Shown here one piece after another: positions 1 through 9,039 of a stretch of DNA of 64,000 bases; the first letter of the stretch is position 1; each line of letters begins with the position of its first letter. The position numbers were made by a program, and so were the translations under genes. The DNA is taken from the NCBI RefSeq assembly GCF_025465935.1, contig NZ_JANLNV010000041.1, positions 1-64,000 of the forward strand, in the 5' to 3' direction. The notes beneath the pieces were generated by a model. The model was not told the DNA's origin. It worked only from the letters and a program-made list of their open reading frames with translations, and did no database searches. Source of the DNA: Pseudomonas sp. 7P_10.2_Bac1 (GTDB lineage: Bacteria > Pseudomonadota > Gammaproteobacteria > Pseudomonadales > Pseudomonadaceae).

Positions 1-1368
1 GATCGGCTGGTCAGGGTCCCCGTCAAAGTACTGGATGATTAGCTCCTGGCCGATGCGTGGTATGGCCATCGCACCCCAAGTGGTGCCCGCCCAGCCTTGA
101 GCCACGCGGATCCAGCAGGAGCTGTGTTCGTTGTTTTGGCTGGCGCGATCCCAGGGGAAGCTGACTTTCACGCGGCCCCATTTATCACAGAAGATTTCTT
201 CGTTGGGTGGGCCGACCACGGTGGCGGTTTGCGGGCCGTCGATGCGCGGTTTGGGGCGCAGTGGGGCTTTCCAGTCGAACGCGGCAGGCGCCAAGGTGGC
301 GGTGTAGTGATAGCGGGTGCCTGAGGTGCTGCCGGCGGCTTCTTCCTGTTGGCTGCTGTGCTGGATGCCGGTGTGCTCGATGCTCACCGTGCGCCAACGG
401 ATGTTCATGTCGTCGCGTGGGTGGTCGATCAGATCGAAGGATTTTCCCGGTTGCAGGCGGGCATCGTCGCCTTCGACCTCGGCGATGCGGGCATCGCTGC
501 GTAGGGCATTGAGCCGGGTTTTTGTGAAGGGCTTGCCCGCGATGTCACGCTTGTAACGGCCGGGATAATCGAAGCGCTCATAGTCGCGCCCCTGGTGCTC
601 AAGCTGGGTGCCGGTGGCGATGTGTTCCTGGTCGTAGCGGGGGTGGGTAAAGGTGTAGTCGCGCTGCACCTGGCGGGCGGTGCGCACGTGTTCGGTGTAG
701 CAGAAGCGGTGCAGGGCAGGTGCGGGCTGGTCGCCGCCGCCGTTGGCCTGATAGAGGACGTTGCAGGCTTCTTCGGGATCGACGGTCTCGTTGGGGGTGA
801 TGGTGCCGATGGCACTGACCCGGTCGGTGATGATCAGGCGATGGCCGTCGGTGCGGTGTTCGAAGGTGTAGAGCAGGCCTTCTTCAGCGGCCAGCCGGGC
901 CATGAAATCCAGATCGGTTTCCCCGGCCTGGACGCAGTATTCGCGAGGTTGGTGGTCGTAACTGAGGTGTTGCACAGTGTCGTGCAGGCGATGGGCCTTG
1001 AGCACGGCATCGAGGATTTGCGGCACGCTCTGCTGCTGGAAAATCCGCCAGTTGGAACACAACCGGGTGCGGGCCAGCGCGGGTTCAACCACGGCGCTGT
1101 AGCGGGTGCGGCGAAAGCCGGTATCGCCTTGGGACAGGGAACTGATGAGGCCGTGTACATAGCGCACCGGGGTTTCGCCCTGCCAGATCGTCAGCAGTGC
1201 GGGCTTGTCGAGCAACGTGCCGAAGTCCAGTTCGGCGTCAATGCTGGCCAGCTCCAGCGAGAGGTTGAAAGGCCGGGACAGGCCTTCTTCAAGCTTGAAT
1301 TCGATGACCTCGAAGGCGGCGCCGCTGGCCGGTTCAAAGGTGAAACGCAGGTCGCTTTGGCGGGGCAT
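1..1368 (-). CDS. vgrG: VgrG spike protein of type VI secretion, N-terminal part (runs off the window)
   Basis: This is the first 456 codons of a VgrG, the trimeric spike that tips the Hcp tube of the type VI system. The start is the ATG at 1368, which begins MPRQSDLRF. The segment covers the gp27-like base (about residues 1-370) and the gp5-like OB fold with the family signature around PPNEEIFCDEWGRVKV. The 3' end, including the beta-helix and any C-terminal effector adaptor, lies beyond base 1. It is almost the same DNA as the start of the complete vgrG at 13681 on the other strand, differing by scattered substitutions (S5/N5 and L7/V7 among the first nine residues). It sits 109 bp downstream of hcp and is probably co-transcribed with the tssB-to-hcp operon. 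Confidence 0.95.
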   Translation of the reverse strand, partial: MPRQSDLRFTFEPASGAAFEVIEFKLEEGLSRPFNLSLELASIDAELDFGTLLDKPALLTIWQGETPVRYVHGLISSLSQGDTGFRRTRYSAVVEPALARTRLCSNWRIFQQQSVPQILDAVLKAHRLHDTVQHLSYDHQPREYCVQAGETDLDFMARLAAEEGLLYTFEHRTDGHRLIITDRVSAIGTITPNETVDPEEACNVLYQANGGGDQPAPALHRFCYTEHVRTARQVQRDYTFTHPRYDQEHIATGTQLEHQGRDYERFDYPGRYKRDIAGKPFTKTRLNALRSDARIAEVEGDDARLQPGKSFDLIDHPRDDMNIRWRTVSIEHTGIQHSSQQEEAAGSTSGTRYHYTATLAPAAFDWKAPLRPKPRIDGPQTATVVGPPNEEIFCDKWGRVKVSFPWDRASQNNEHSSCWIRVAQGWAGTTWGAMAIPRIGQELIIQYFDGDPDQPI

Positions 1369-1447
1369 AACGCCCTCCTTGGTGCACGCTACCGCCCAAC
1401 CCGTAAGCGTACGCTCGACGGGCTGGAAGGCAGCGAACAGTAGAAGC

Positions 1448-1468
1448 CCTGCCCATCAGTGGGGCAGG
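1448..1468 (-). terminator. Hairpin between hcp and vgrG
   Basis: A perfect inverted repeat, CCTGCCC then GGGCAGG with a 7-nt loop, lies 10 bp after the hcp stop codon. On the minus strand it is followed by a pyrimidine-rich stretch but no real T run. It could be an mRNA-stabilising or attenuating hairpin that sets hcp transcript above the downstream vgrG, rather than a full terminator. That role is inferred; only the stem is seen. Confidence 0.45.
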
Positions 1469-1477
1469 AGGGGTGGG

Positions 1478-1990
1478 TTAAACCGGCTTGCGCCAGTCGT
1501 CCGAGCCTTCGGTGCCTGAGATGCTGTGTTCCCAAACGATTTTTCGGTACGACATGCTGACTTTGATCAGTTGCGTGTAATCGCTGTTGGCAGGGTTTTG
1601 GGCATGGGGCAGCTTGGTGTCTATGGCGACGATGACGGCGTCTTCGAGCTTGGTGCTAAAGAATTTCTCCTGCTTGCCTTCGGTGGAGGTGCGATACCAG
1701 TCGACTTCAACGGACGGCAACATTTCTCCAGTTGCCAATGCCTGGTAGAGCAAGGGCGTGGCCTTGTTCAAGGCGCAAGCAAAAGTGAATGGGCCGTGCA
1801 CGCGCTGCCCTGAAGGCTGTCCGCTTTGTGGATCGGTCGGTGTGGAAATCAAATGATCGATTTCCTGAACGAGAATTTGGTCCTCATGACCTTCGACAAA
1901 CACATTGCCGACCGAGTCAGCGGTGAAGGCACCTTGAGTGATGAGACCCTGAGTTTTCCCTTGGATCTTGATATACGCGGGTGTAGGCAT
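1478..1990 (-). CDS. hcp: Hcp, type VI secretion tube protein (TssD)
   Basis: A 170-residue Hcp, which forms the hexameric rings stacked into the inner tube expelled by sheath contraction. The sequence has the family opening MPTPAYIKIQGKTQG, the HPF-like centre (VHGPFTFACALNKATPLLYQAL) and the conserved strand with SYRKIVWEH near the C-terminus. The start at 1990 is preferred over an ATG 45 bp upstream because AAGGAG precedes it and Hcp proteins begin at this point. It lies 145 bp after tssL on the same strand. It is a simple Hcp without a fused C-terminal toxin domain. Confidence 0.96.
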   Translation of the reverse strand: MPTPAYIKIQGKTQGLITQGAFTADSVGNVFVEGHEDQILVQEIDHLISTPTDPQSGQPSGQRVHGPFTFACALNKATPLLYQALATGEMLPSVEVDWYRTSTEGKQEKFFSTKLEDAVIVAIDTKLPHAQNPANSDYTQLIKVSMSYRKIVWEHSISGTEGSDDWRKPV

Positions 1991-2135
1991 GGCCAACTCC
2001 TTGTAGCGATTAATAAACGACCCGAGGGTCGCCACCGTCGACCTGACGGTGGGTACTGGCGCTCAAGGCGCCAATTCGTGGATCGCGCTCAGCCGTCAAG
2101 ACCGAGCGCGATGGCATTCAGTGGGCTGTCCGAGG

Positions 2136-2975
2136 CTATAAATTGAGAATCCCGTTCAGGGCGTGCAGCACTTCCTGGGTGATGGTGTTGAGGCGCACGG
2201 CGTACACCGTGTAAGCGGCCATCAGCACTGCGGTGACCGCAGCCCAGGGTGTCCACCATGGCCATTGCTGGTTGACCCGGTAGTGGCGCGGGGCGACGTT
2301 GCTCAGCGGGTCGGTCAAGCGCTCGGGCGCAGGGCCACGCAGTTCACGGAGGGTGCGGTGCAGTTTGGTGATGATCTTTTGCCGCTCGGCATCGCCGTTG
2401 GGTTGCAGGGCGTATTTGCCTTTAAGGCCCATGCACAGGCACAGGTACATGAACTCCAGCAGGTGTTGGTACTTGGCCGCGTGTATTTGCAGGCGTGAGA
2501 GCACGGTGAAAAATTTCTCACCACCCCAGGTTTCTTTGTGGATGTCACTGAGCAAGGAGCAGCCACTCCACGTGGAGTGTTTGCCCCAAGGCGTCGCCAT
2601 GACGGTTTCGTCCATTAGCAGGCACAGGCTGTAGGAGTAGGCCAGCCGGGTGGCATCGTCGTAGTCCGATTGGCGTACTTCTTCGAGGATCGTGGTGATC
2701 TGGTTATGCACGCTGCGGTACAGGGCGGGCACGTCTTTGCACTGATCCAGTGAGCGCAGACGGATGACCAGCCCGAACAACGGCATGGCAGCGTCGGCCA
2801 AAGGGTTGTAGGCCAGGCCACGCAGTTGGAATTGCGGGTCTGCCTGTTCCCGTTCCTGCGGCGTTTGAGGCGCAGCGGCTGATGCAGTCGAGTCGCCGTC
2901 GGTTACTTCGTGCAGCATCTTATTCAGTGACGGATCGGGCTCATCGGTGTGAGGTGCAGTAATCGAATCTGTCAT
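2136..2975 (-). CDS. tssL: TssL (DotU/IcmH family) inner-membrane component
   Basis: A 279-residue DotU/IcmH-like TssL, which with TssM and TssJ forms the type VI membrane complex. After an acidic, low-complexity N-terminus (about 45 residues) comes the cytoplasmic helical domain with the family blocks FQLRGLAYNPLADAAMPLFGL and LCLLMDETVMATPWG. A single transmembrane helix lies near the C-terminus (about residues 242-262, WAAVTAVLMAAYTVYAV). It lacks the OmpA-like peptidoglycan-binding extension found on some TssL proteins, so wall anchoring must come from another protein. One base separates its start from the tssK stop, so the two are translationally close. Confidence 0.95.
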   Translation of the reverse strand: MTDSITAPHTDEPDPSLNKMLHEVTDGDSTASAAAPQTPQEREQADPQFQLRGLAYNPLADAAMPLFGLVIRLRSLDQCKDVPALYRSVHNQITTILEEVRQSDYDDATRLAYSYSLCLLMDETVMATPWGKHSTWSGCSLLSDIHKETWGGEKFFTVLSRLQIHAAKYQHLLEFMYLCLCMGLKGKYALQPNGDAERQKIITKLHRTLRELRGPAPERLTDPLSNVAPRHYRVNQQWPWWTPWAAVTAVLMAAYTVYAVRLNTITQEVLHALNGILNL

Positions 2976-2976
2976 C

Positions 2977-4311
2977 TCATTGGCTCCTGATGGCCCAGAA
3001 CTGCAGTTCCAGTTCCGGGAAGTCGGCGGCGATATGGAAGCCGAAGCCGGCCGCGCCGCTCAGGCTCTGCCAGGCGGGATGATGGCGGTCGAGTTCGAAG
3101 TAGCTGAACCCGGCATGGAAGGGCAGGTGCCGAGGCGCCACGGGCAGCGGAATCAGTGGGATACCCGGCAATTGCAGGCTGACCAGTTTGCTGAGTTGCT
3201 CCAGCGAGCTGACCTTGGTCTGTTGCAGGAACTGTTGACGCAAGATCTCCAACGGCATCTGTGCGCGCACCGCGAGGATGAATTCGGCGTCCTCCAGCAG
3301 CAGGCGGTCATTCACGGCGGCAGTCAGCACCCCGTATTGCTGGGTTTCGATCGGCAAGGAGACGGCGCGCGGTTGGAGCACGGTGCCCAAGGCCCGGCGC
3401 AGGGTGTCCTGCAGAGGTTTGAGCGATTTGCGCAGGCTGTCATGTTGGTAGGCCGGATACTCCAGAGGCAAACGACCGTCGTCGGTAAAGGTGACCAGTT
3501 CGCCACAGGCCTGGCTTAAAGCGATGTAGAGCTGTTCCGGATGCACATGGTGGCGGCGTGCCAAGTGCTGGAACAGCGGGTAGAGGCGGTTGAGGGTTTG
3601 CAACAGGTTGAAGTCGGTGACATCCGCCACCCCGGATTGGCTGGCCGAGCCGATACGCTCGGCAATGGCTCGGGCACGTTCGCGCATCAGCCCGGCAATT
3701 TCACCCAAATAGCGCTTGAGCGGTGGCACGGCGTACACGGACACACTGGTGGGGTAGAAATCTTCGTCCATCAACAGGCTGCCATCCGGGCGCTTGTCCA
3801 GAATTCGCCCTAATGCGATACCGGTAAATGCACTGCGATCATCGCGTTCGAGCATCATTTGCAGGTTCGGTACTGCCAGCTCCATGCCCACTTGGTCGCC
3901 TTCTTCGCTATGGGTGTCGTGCACCTCGCTGCGCTGGGCGCTATAGCGGCTTTTGACGTAGCTGTCCGGCCATTGCACCTCCACCGCACCATCGCTGCGT
4001 AATAACAGGCACAGGTGCACGATCTGGTTCACCGCCGAGCTGTCGGGGATGTCCAGTGGTGGCGGGGGGGGCTGATCATTGGGAATATCAAAGACACTGC
4101 CATCGGGCATCACGCCGCGGGCGCGGATGATGGCGATCTTGCCGAAACTCAGGTACTCGGGATTGAGCTCCAGCTCACTGAAGCCATACAGCATGTCATT
4201 GAGGCAGTTGAGGCGTTGCTGCAACTGCGCCTCGCTCGCACGTGCCTGCTGCTGAAAATGTTGGGGTTTGACGAACAAACCTTCGTGCCATATCACGGGG
4301 TTGGAACTCAT
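2977..4311 (-). CDS. tssK: TssK baseplate-membrane adaptor
   Basis: A 444-residue TssK, the trimeric adaptor linking the TssEFG baseplate wedge to the TssJLM membrane complex. The N-terminus MSSNPVIWHEGLFVKPQHFQQQ is diagnostic of the family, and the C-terminal part carries the expected HLPFHAGFSYFELDR and LQFWAIRSQ ending. An in-frame ATG 48 bp upstream (4359) would add 16 residues; the family start at 4311 is preferred although its ribosome-binding site is weak. The gene follows fha/tssJ by about 67 bp and abuts tssL. Confidence 0.95.
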   Translation of the reverse strand: MSSNPVIWHEGLFVKPQHFQQQARASEAQLQQRLNCLNDMLYGFSELELNPEYLSFGKIAIIRARGVMPDGSVFDIPNDQPPPPPLDIPDSSAVNQIVHLCLLLRSDGAVEVQWPDSYVKSRYSAQRSEVHDTHSEEGDQVGMELAVPNLQMMLERDDRSAFTGIALGRILDKRPDGSLLMDEDFYPTSVSVYAVPPLKRYLGEIAGLMRERARAIAERIGSASQSGVADVTDFNLLQTLNRLYPLFQHLARRHHVHPEQLYIALSQACGELVTFTDDGRLPLEYPAYQHDSLRKSLKPLQDTLRRALGTVLQPRAVSLPIETQQYGVLTAAVNDRLLLEDAEFILAVRAQMPLEILRQQFLQQTKVSSLEQLSKLVSLQLPGIPLIPLPVAPRHLPFHAGFSYFELDRHHPAWQSLSGAAGFGFHIAADFPELELQFWAIRSQ

Positions 4312-4378
4312 TGGCAGGCTCTCTGCAAAGGTAAGAAAGGAGGAGTCGTCGAAGGACAAAAGATTCGGACGCAGCGGG

Positions 4379-5887
4379 TCATGGCGTCTCGTCCTTGAAC
4401 TCGATGTGGGTGCTATCGAAGTGCGCCAGCAAGGCGTACTGACGTCCCTTGGGGTCTATGCGTAGAATCTGCTTCCACTGTGTGCCACTGGTTTCGTGGT
4501 AGCGGGCAATCACCGCCAGGTAGCGGGTTTTTTCGTCGATGGGCTGGTAGTCGATGAACTTGAATTGGCCGGGTAGAAGCACGTAGTCATCGGCATCGAT
4601 ATAGGTGCTGCCCAGTGCCTTTTGCAGATCTTGGGTCAGCCCTTCGAGGTTGGCGTTGCGCAGCAGCGAATCGTCTTTCAACTGCACGATCTTGAAGGCA
4701 ATGGGTGTGGCGATGTCTTCGGGTGTGGGTGCTGTGGACGCACGGTGGCCTGGCTCTGTGAGGCTGACCTGCGGGTCGGTGTAGTCACCGAGTACGGAGC
4801 GCTCAAGGGGTGACATCGCAGGGGCATCTGCCGAAGGTGTCTCGGCGGAGTACGCAGGGGATTGGGTGTAGAGGTGGTCGAGCAGAGCTTCCAGTTTTTC
4901 TGTCAGATCGAGCGGGTTATTGGCGCTTAAATTCACCGTATAGCCGGTAGCGGCTAGAGTCACACTGTCTACTTGATTACCTGTCGCCAGATTATCGCGC
5001 ACGCTGCCAGCGTTCGGGTTGACGGTGTGGGTGGCGTACAGGCTCAGGGCGATCTGGGTAGGCCGATCTTCTGGTGCGCCGACAGGTGTGGAGGGGTTCA
5101 TGATGACGTGGCCAATTTTGCCCAGCATCGTGCAGCCCCCCAACAGCAAGCAGGCGAGGATTAAGGTGAGGGTGCGTGCGACCACCGCAGGGTATCGCGC
5201 CGGCGATGTGCCGGCCGAAACAGGCTGTTGTGTCATGGGAGTGCCTCCAGCGGCGAGTCGGCAAGAAAGATCGGGGCGGCGCACGTTTTCGAACGTCGCC
5301 AGCGTCAGCGCTGTAGTGGCCGGGGTTGTTGGAATCGCATCCAGCGCCCGCAAGGGGTCATGCTGTTCATGCGAGCCGAGCGGTGTGCCCAGGCGTTCGA
5401 ACTCAGGTGAGTGCTCCTGAGTGAGGACATCCGGTTGCGGGGTGGGTTGATACTCATCCAGCAATGTTTCCAGCGGGCAGCGGCTTTGATTGAATAGCGC
5501 CGTGATCGCGTGCTGGCTGAGATGTTGGTAGGCCATGCTGTCTATTGCGCTAGGGTCGTGCTGCAGGAACACGTTTAGCGAGTAGGCACCTACATGCAGG
5601 CAGTCGCCGTCGTTGAGTCGTACCGTAGCGTTGCGTCCCATGGGCAGGTCATGACCATTTAGACGAGTGAGCCCGCAACGGTCGATCACGCAGAAACGGC
5701 CTTCTACCAAGCGTATTTCGCAATGCAAAGGCTGAATCGCATGTTGGCGGTCGTTGAGCACCCAGTCACAGGCCCCACTGCCGATGCTGCCACCCGCCGT
5801 ATTGAACTCGTGGTTGGCCGTACACCCATGCAGCAGGTGTTCCGGGTTGCGCACCACCAAGGTCAATCGAGAAGCCGTCGGGGTCAT
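4379..5887 (-). CDS. tssJ: FHA-domain protein joined in frame to the TssJ lipoprotein
   Basis: One uninterrupted 502-codon frame holds two T6SS proteins. Residues 1-217 are a forkhead-associated (phosphothreonine-binding) protein: FHA core at about 30-105 with the IGSGACDWVL loop, HCEIR and RLNGHDLP, then a proline-rich tail. It is shorter than full TagH/ImpI proteins. From M218 the frame is TssJ: a type II signal peptide with lipobox LLGGC (C252 of the fusion, C35 of TssJ), then the beta-sandwich outer-membrane lipoprotein domain, with a low-complexity insertion at about residues 345-400. M218 has its own good ribosome-binding site, so TssJ is probably also made separately. A true fusion would bury the signal peptide mid-protein. 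Loss of the FHA stop codon, natural coupling and sequencing error are all possible. Confidence 0.88.
   Translation of the reverse strand: MTPTASRLTLVVRNPEHLLHGCTANHEFNTAGGSIGSGACDWVLNDRQHAIQPLHCEIRLVEGRFCVIDRCGLTRLNGHDLPMGRNATVRLNDGDCLHVGAYSLNVFLQHDPSAIDSMAYQHLSQHAITALFNQSRCPLETLLDEYQPTPQPDVLTQEHSPEFERLGTPLGSHEQHDPLRALDAIPTTPATTALTLATFENVRRPDLSCRLAAGGTPMTQQPVSAGTSPARYPAVVARTLTLILACLLLGGCTMLGKIGHVIMNPSTPVGAPEDRPTQIALSLYATHTVNPNAGSVRDNLATGNQVDSVTLAATGYTVNLSANNPLDLTEKLEALLDHLYTQSPAYSAETPSADAPAMSPLERSVLGDYTDPQVSLTEPGHRASTAPTPEDIATPIAFKIVQLKDDSLLRNANLEGLTQDLQKALGSTYIDADDYVLLPGQFKFIDYQPIDEKTRYLAVIARYHETSGTQWKQILRIDPKGRQYALLAHFDSTHIEFKDETP
5234..5248 (-). promoter_or_regulatory. Internal ribosome-binding site and start codon of tssJ
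   Basis: On the minus strand GGAGG (5248-5244) stands 7 nt before an ATG at 5236. That ATG opens a canonical lipoprotein signal peptide (MTQQPVSAGTSPARYPAVVA, then LLGGC). This supports separate translation of a 285-residue TssJ although no stop codon separates it from the FHA frame upstream. Confidence 0.7.
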
Positions 5888-6897
5888 GAGCGCCCCTTGA
5901 TGCGCACCACGGCGGTCTGGCGGTGGTCCTGCTTATCAAGAAAGCTGGTCCATCCCAAGTGGGTGCCGTGTTGGCGGCCGAGGTTGAACGGCGGCACATC
6001 CTCCTGGCGCAATCCCAGTTCCAGGTCGTAGGCAATCACGTCCCGCATCAACACATTCATCAGCGTGCGCAAAGCTTGAAACTCTTGGCCGCTGGGCAGG
6101 AACTGGCGAAAGCGCGTTTCATCCAGATCCGGAATGACCAGGGTGAATTTGCTGCGGCGGGTTTTGACGCGACCGCCGATAACAAAATTGTCGCCCAGTA
6201 CCCCTTTGTCAGGACGGCCTAATGCCAATTGTTCAACGGGCTGGAGCAAGACGTAGCGCGCCTCGAACTCGCGGATATACACCCCCTGCAGATCAAAGCA
6301 GTGGCCAACGATCCCGGCGACGATGGTGGGTGAGCGACTACGACTGGCGAGCAGGCCGGCAAAGCTCAGCAAGCGGCTCCATGGGAGTGCCGTGTGACCC
6401 CGCAGTTCGCTGTCGCTCAGCCCGATCATGGCAAAAACGCAGCGCGAAAAGCCGTCGCGCGCCTCTGGCTGGAAGCGGATGTAGTAGCGATAGCGACGCC
6501 AGCTGTCATGCAACAAGGTCAGCAGGCGGTGGTTGAAAAAATCCAGAAACGCCGGCCGAATGCCACGGCCCTGGGCGTCTTCATAGGCGATCAGATCCAG
6601 GTAGTAGCCGGGCAGGGGCGAGTCGCTGCCGTGCAAGCCCAGGAACGTGGTCTGCACACGGTAATGGTCTTCATCCAGACGTTCGGCCATGGTCACGTCG
6701 GAAGCCGGAAACCCCAGCCTAGGATGGCTTTGCAAGCGTACACGTCGATGCTTGGCTGCACTCGGCGCATCGACTTCAAGGTCATCGCCATGCAACGCAT
6801 GCAAATGCTCCAGCAGGCGATAGAACGAGTAGTTCCGTGCGTCGGCCAGCAGCGTGTCAGTCAGATCACGGGTTGTTTGCCGGTCAGCAGAGGCCAT
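5884..6897 (-). CDS. tssG: TssG baseplate protein
   Basis: A 337-residue TssG, part of the TssEFGK baseplate wedge. The family opening is visible as LLADARNYSFYRLLEHLHAL, followed by RLQSHPRLGFPASDV and the FNHRLLTLLHDSWRRYRYYIRF block. The start at 6897 (MASADRQTT) overlaps the end of tssF by 37 bp. A longer frame to 7017 exists but would lie almost wholly over the tssF end and has no family support. Its stop overlaps the FHA start in an ATGA arrangement (5884-5887). Confidence 0.94.
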   Translation of the reverse strand: MASADRQTTRDLTDTLLADARNYSFYRLLEHLHALHGDDLEVDAPSAAKHRRVRLQSHPRLGFPASDVTMAERLDEDHYRVQTTFLGLHGSDSPLPGYYLDLIAYEDAQGRGIRPAFLDFFNHRLLTLLHDSWRRYRYYIRFQPEARDGFSRCVFAMIGLSDSELRGHTALPWSRLLSFAGLLASRSRSPTIVAGIVGHCFDLQGVYIREFEARYVLLQPVEQLALGRPDKGVLGDNFVIGGRVKTRRSKFTLVIPDLDETRFRQFLPSGQEFQALRTLMNVLMRDVIAYDLELGLRQEDVPPFNLGRQHGTHLGWTSFLDKQDHRQTAVVRIKGRS

Positions 6898-8609
6898 TGG
6901 TAGTGCTCGTTGTTGGTGGTATTGGTCACTTCCAGTTGATGGAAGGAATTGATGCTGGCGTAGAGCGCGAAGAAGTGGGAAAGCACGGTGCTGAACAGGT
7001 ACAGGTCGCCCTCGCACAGGAAGGCTGATTGATCCAGCTTCAGGTGTGTGGTCAACCCGCGTATGGGCAAGCCCTTCATCAGCAGGTCAATGGGCCGGGT
7101 TGTGGCTTCGCCGATGCCATCCAGACGCTTGCGTGTGGCGCGGGCTTGTTGCAGGTCGTGCAGCGCAGCAAAGTCATAGGCACGTATCACCTCTTTCATT
7201 GGCTCGGCCGACAACAGCGACAGGTAGTTCAGTGACAGGTTGGAAATCAGTGTCCAGTGCAAGCTGGCATCCAGCACGGGTGGGTAGCTGCGGGTCGGCG
7301 TGGTGAGGTTGGTGTAGGTGGCCAGCGTCGGAGTGTGCTCGGTGGTCAGGCACAGGTCGCCCACGGCCAGTGACTGAGGCAAGTCGCGGTTGCTGCACGT
7401 CAACTCAAGCGAAACAGTTTCCTGGTGGTTGATATAGGTGCTTTCATCGCCACGCACAAAGGCGATGCGATGCGTCACGCCTTCGCGGCCCAACGAGTCT
7501 TCGACACGGAGACGGTAGTAAAGGGCCGTGCGCTGCTGGGCATGTTCAATTTCATGCTGGAACGATTCGAAAGGGGTGTAGGTGCGGGCGCTGAAACCTT
7601 CCGCTTGACCGGTCACCTGGTCGACGCTGAACACCTCGTAGGCATCCGGGCGCTGGCCACTGGGCTGGACACGCTGGTCCACTGTGCGTGGGTTAAGGTT
7701 GAGCGGTTCCGCGTCATGCTTGAACAGGTTGACTGCGGGTGCACAGTACAGGCTGATGTCACTGGTTTTCAGCCGGACCGTGGACGGCATGGGCCTGGAG
7801 AACTCGAACTCAAAGCGCAAGTGCTGGGCCTGAATGGCTGGCCATACCCGCCGCAGCCGCGTCAGGCTGAAAAAATGAAACCGTTGGGGGAAAACAAAGT
7901 ATTCCTGCAGTATGCGATAGCCATCGAACACATTGCGCGGGTAGGGCAGCAAGGCCTCCTCGGGGCTGAAACCTGGAAAGGCCAGGTCTTTGCTGGACAG
8001 GCTGTGACGCGTACCGTCGATCTGGACATGCACCGATTTGAGGTAGCGGGCGATCCACAGGTACAGGGTCAGGGCGGTGCTGTTGTCGCCACTCAGGTGA
8101 AAATCCAGGCGATCACAGGCGATTTCATTGAGCGGGTGTTGGGTCTGTACCTGGAGGTCAATGCGCATCACCGATTTTTCGCGGCTGTGCGCATCGCTGA
8201 CCTGGAGCAGTGACAATGGATAAAGCGTGACATCGGTGCAGGTACGAAATTCGCAACGGATACCATCCACTTCCTTGGCGAACAAACGGCTGCCTTTGGG
8301 CAAAACCTGGCGCTGGGTGACCGATTGCTTGACCGGATCGAAGCGCACCATGGTCATGCTGGGCAGCGGCCGCAGGTAGTTGGGCCACAGCATTTGCAGC
8401 AGGGGATGGGTCAGCTCTGGAAAATCACTTTCAATTTTCAGGCGCAATTTGGCGGTCAGAAAGGCGAAGCCTTCCAGCAGCCGCTCCACGTCCGGGTCGC
8501 CTGCCTCGTCACCGAGAAAGCGTGCCAACTGCGGATTGTCCTGGGCAAACTCGCGACCCAGCTCGCGCAGATAACGCATCTCGTCGCTGAACATGTCACG
8601 TAGATTCAT
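6861..8609 (-). CDS. tssF: TssF baseplate protein
   Basis: A 582-residue TssF (VasA/ImpG family), which pairs with TssG in the baseplate wedge. The diagnostic N-terminus is MNLRDMFSDEMRYLRELGRE with AQDNPQLARFLG, followed by DPDVERLLEGFAFLTAKLRLK and the PNYLRPLPSM segment. Length matches the family (about 580-620). It begins 7 bp after tssE on the same strand and its 3' end overlaps tssG, as is usual for these two genes. Confidence 0.96.
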   Translation of the reverse strand: MNLRDMFSDEMRYLRELGREFAQDNPQLARFLGDEAGDPDVERLLEGFAFLTAKLRLKIESDFPELTHPLLQMLWPNYLRPLPSMTMVRFDPVKQSVTQRQVLPKGSRLFAKEVDGIRCEFRTCTDVTLYPLSLLQVSDAHSREKSVMRIDLQVQTQHPLNEIACDRLDFHLSGDNSTALTLYLWIARYLKSVHVQIDGTRHSLSSKDLAFPGFSPEEALLPYPRNVFDGYRILQEYFVFPQRFHFFSLTRLRRVWPAIQAQHLRFEFEFSRPMPSTVRLKTSDISLYCAPAVNLFKHDAEPLNLNPRTVDQRVQPSGQRPDAYEVFSVDQVTGQAEGFSARTYTPFESFQHEIEHAQQRTALYYRLRVEDSLGREGVTHRIAFVRGDESTYINHQETVSLELTCSNRDLPQSLAVGDLCLTTEHTPTLATYTNLTTPTRSYPPVLDASLHWTLISNLSLNYLSLLSAEPMKEVIRAYDFAALHDLQQARATRKRLDGIGEATTRPIDLLMKGLPIRGLTTHLKLDQSAFLCEGDLYLFSTVLSHFFALYASINSFHQLEVTNTTNNEHYQWPLLTGKQPVI

Positions 8610-8616
8610 AGAGTCC

Positions 8617-9030
8617 TCAGGTCACGCGGGTGTAACGATCCTGGCCGTGCATGGCCACGGTGAGTTGCACCAATTCGTCCTTGTTGTTCAATCGCACCTG
8701 GCAGTCGAGCCGGAACGTCAATTCCAGTGGCAGTTCCGGATTGGGCTGGAACCGTACGCCGCGTACTTTGATCCGCGGCTCGAAGGCTTCCACTGAACGT
8801 CGGATATCGGCGCTGATGTGGATCACCAGGTCGGCACTGCCCATCGCGCCCCCGTTGAAATCACTCAAGCCCAGTTCGGGGCTGCTCTGTGAGCAGCCCC
8901 GACGAGCATTAAGCAAGCGTTCCAAGTGCTGTTTAATCGCGTCGACTTGATGGCGGGCCAGTTGCTCGCGTGTCTGGCGCTGACGCAGTGGGGCGTCGGG
9001 CTCAAGCCGTTCGAACAGGCTGGCCACCAA
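8617..9030 (-). CDS. tssE: TssE gp25-like baseplate protein
   Basis: A 137-residue TssE related to phage T4 gp25, which starts sheath polymerisation on the baseplate. It shows the N-terminal SLFERL motif, a central SQSSPELGLSDFN block, and the C-terminal strand pattern (FEPRIKVRGVRFQPNP) of the GPW/gp25 fold. It sits 9 bp after tssC and 7 bp before tssF in the same operon. Confidence 0.93.
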   Translation of the reverse strand: MVASLFERLEPDAPLRQRQTREQLARHQVDAIKQHLERLLNARRGCSQSSPELGLSDFNGGAMGSADLVIHISADIRRSVEAFEPRIKVRGVRFQPNPELPLELTFRLDCQVRLNNKDELVQLTVAMHGQDRYTRVT

Positions 9031-9039
9031 TAGGCCCCG

